The translations under genes were made by a program, and so were the position numbers. The notes beneath the pieces are model-generated. The model saw only the letters and a program-made list of their open reading frames with translations. It was not told the origin of the DNA and searched no databases. A stretch of 8,148 nt of DNA, taken from positions 1 through 8,148 of the forward strand of contig JACMLA010000688.1 of the NCBI GenBank assembly GCA_014379815.1, in the 5' to 3' direction. Shown piece by piece: positions 7,301 through 8,148 of the stretch (position 1 is the stretch's first letter; every line of letters begins with the position of its first letter). Source of the DNA: Bryobacteraceae bacterium (GTDB lineage Bacteria; Acidobacteriota; Terriglobia; Bryobacterales; Bryobacteraceae).

Positions 7301-8148
7301 TGTTGATTGGCTCGCAGGGAAGTATTCCATCCACCATACGGGCCTGAGCTGTACGCAGGAAAATTCGTAGGAACAGTGTTGTCGCTGTTGCCCGTGGTAA
7401 CGATTCCATTCGTTGGTCGAACAGGAAGCAGCAGCTTCACGGGCGTGCCCACGCATCCTGCCGCGGGGTCGGTGACGATACAGTAGTTGATTTCCCGATC
7501 CTGATTCGTCAGATTCGTTCCTGTGATCCCGCCGTACGTAATGATGCCAAGTTGCTCGCCGGCACGCTCGAGGCCAGGCACGTAGACATCAATTGGATTT
7601 GTGGTGCCAACTGAAGCTACCAGAGCCGCGTCAGTGGCGATGAGATTCGCCGGATTCGTCCAGCCAACGCCCCCCGACCGTGTCCAGAATCTGTTGGGGC
7701 CACCCTGAAAGCTCCATTCCCCTGTCCGGTTCAGCACTTTGTAACGAATTCCGGTTACCGGGTCGGGGTATGTCTTGTCAAACGCCGAGGGCGACCAGTC
7801 AATCGTCGGATTATCGTGCCGGTCGTATGAAGTTGCCGACCAGGGATAGGGTCTGGCCTGGGTGGAACCCATTGTGGGCAGCGCAGTGCGGAACTGCCTG
7901 GTTGTTCCGCAAGCCGAGACAAAATAATCCGTGTCCGCGTAGAGTACGAGATTGCCTCGTTCATGACCTACTGTAATGACGCGAGTGCCATCCTGCCAGA
8001 TAATGGTGTCCGGGCGGGAGGTGTCGGGGGAATTTGTCGCGTCAGGATGATCGGGACCTGCCTCAGATCCTTCGCGCAGATTTACGGTGCACTCGCCATC
8101 AGCCCCGCGGACGTACAGGCGGGCCTGAGTTGCAGTCGCTTCGATGTC
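4375..8148 (-). CDS. Large cysteine-rich, probably exported multidomain protein of unknown function (5' end outside window)
   Basis: I do not recognise this as a named protein. The frame is open from the right edge to the TAG at 4377-4375, giving 1257 visible residues. The ATG at 7872 is internal, since 92 further residues run upstream of it without a stop, so the signal peptide, if any, is off the edge. Visible residues about 3-89 resemble a fibronectin type III-like fold, with alternating hydrophobic strands, LYADTDYFVSACG and a closing FRT. Residues about 112-140 carry DWSPSAFDKTYPDPVTG. The middle has Trp/Tyr-rich segments such as FDNNDGTSVYFGG (484-496), a possible beta-propeller. The last 100 residues form a compact module starting at LSVRVPASPG, with cysteines at 1189, 1196, 1218 and 1222. 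There are 26 visible cysteines, including adjacent CC at 817-818, and no long hydrophobic helix. Together these suggest a disulfide-rich protein outside the cytoplasm. It lies 128 bp upstream of the receptor gene on the same strand. The coding call is strong; fold and location are inference. Confidence 0.8.
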   Translation of the reverse strand, partial: DIEATATQARLYVRGADGECTVNLREGSEAGPDHPDATNSPDTSRPDTIIWQDGTRVITVGHERGNLVLYADTDYFVSACGTTRQFRTALPTMGSTQARPYPWSATSYDRHDNPTIDWSPSAFDKTYPDPVTGIRYKVLNRTGEWSFQGGPNRFWTRSGGVGWTNPANLIATDAALVASVGTTNPIDVYVPGLERAGEQLGIITYGGITGTNLTNQDREINYCIVTDPAAGCVGTPVKLLLPVRPTNGIVTTGNSDNTVPTNFPAYSSGPYGGWNTSLRANQHSYYIVPGLNAAAGMLTVNSPALTSANGPRYFVPLKPGHRVWVKDATNCENFGVTFVGTSGGLCTVETYFSAARLKLVQSITNATQEVLTFPYSIRVWKTNNVGVARLNLKYKWAGNFGSNVFAESASCHPASMPDANGNSGRLCNIPTETSTQRIWIWVPDDPNMPALWAGMLLNTNSVDNPGNPAGDRLFVNYQIPSGPFSFDNNDGTSVYFGGLANSAKPSLFRVRFNASQFTAVPRPAYRANSGGSIGYYNEGYTFTNMTPTSGGKDIATQVLAKYPGWNQTLYPLNNIEFNGIVDQNAYFTIQYNAKDIGPCFMVTVNLTTGTLLDVAHSLDSSESSTPGFRYSTCHNIGGNYPSFNALPRASATGNPAYSFTGPFRAKADAVMRSGVWSSNTALPFSANGSYDSQCPTGLTDEQRDNLQIPANPPPSTLYGSCVTLRFPGHPCNATPSPRETPANGVPVCTWNSAYTQPTTWKVGDRFIDDYSVGSTVNLFPASAQQRSSEYFRVLAVSTEPDGKIKIVAQRDSVWDYCCSARKGGRCVIGDLQVSHATGWFAQMAPGTRNSCIGDGGFAVWNRQTGSATYFPVSYSFGGHFAIGKGIDSPLSFLSGQISIPNINSIGDLAQKAPVSGLPTRGPVFAGVASPIGSTTQQYLSRNHIAAPRSEQRWSMDSNALLPSDGNNTSLGLRTITNISGSVWRIDVLGGAVNYKVQPLLGWSGGKVLKDVSGVSSQLASAEDYTLCYALRAGECVAGSTAGQTFVKVPYVYQTGTCEVSKAFWAEMPCVFSGTPGAGTIRQFFTDRAEVDSRNQRIVSTALSAPGTVPHYWQARLHPSGRSFIVPSSKPLDGVRSAYLLGILPPIKETSGRTTFGGLSVRVPASPGATHARIKFGYNPSGTSAVALKCTERNEACITDTVIAPFAFAGDSGLSPTPCSSGCTINVPAVPGRLTYWKIEWLEGGSVVQSEDIHASVP

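Noticed and set aside
7870..7872. ATG as the start of the large exported protein
   Set aside because: The frame continues without a stop to the right edge, and the 92 added residues read as a plausible FN3-like domain, so this Met is internal.
4375..8148. SusD-like lipoprotein partner for the receptor
   Set aside because: The visible part is over twice SusD length, lacks helical TPR-like segments and is beta/cysteine-rich. It may be functionally comparable but is not of that family by eye.
1..8148. CRISPR array, tRNA, insertion sequence or phage genes
   Set aside because: No regularly spaced repeats, no cloverleaf-like segment, no transposase or integrase motifs. Nearly every base is accounted for by the three genes and one short gap.

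Overview
The window looks like chromosomal DNA of an Acidobacteriota member, most likely the Terriglobia/Bryobacterales-Solibacter side. The main reason is the complete TonB-dependent receptor. It has an N-terminal carboxypeptidase-regulatory-like domain, an LPLNGRN plug motif and an EFFNALNHPNF block near its end, a combination that is greatly expanded in that phylum. The placement comes from remembered family features, not from a search.

There are three protein-coding genes and almost no non-coding DNA. At the left edge, on the plus strand, is the C-terminal half of a TauE/SafE-family membrane permease (3-440, start outside the window). It converges tail to tail, with only 2 bp between stop codons, on a minus-strand gene for a 1267-residue outer-membrane TonB-dependent receptor (443-4246). 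Upstream of the receptor, on the same strand, is a 128-bp gap (4247-4374). It holds a clear ribosome binding site, a promoter-like -10 element and a perfect 11-bp inverted repeat built on two ACTAGT cores. Beyond the gap, the rest of the window (4375-8148) is one open minus-strand reading frame of at least 1257 residues. Its start lies outside the window.

That last protein is the unexplained part. It has 26 cysteines in the visible portion, many Asn/Gly/Ser/Thr/Trp/Tyr residues, no predicted membrane spans, a fibronectin-III-like stretch at the visible N-terminus and a compact four-cysteine module at the C-terminus. This suggests a large exported protein with disulfides and several beta domains. 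I cannot assign it a function. Its place just upstream of, and in line with, the receptor allows the idea of a surface or periplasmic partner, but the gap carries its own promoter-like and operator-like signals, so co-transcription is not assured.

I see no tRNA, rRNA, CRISPR array, insertion sequence or phage gene.
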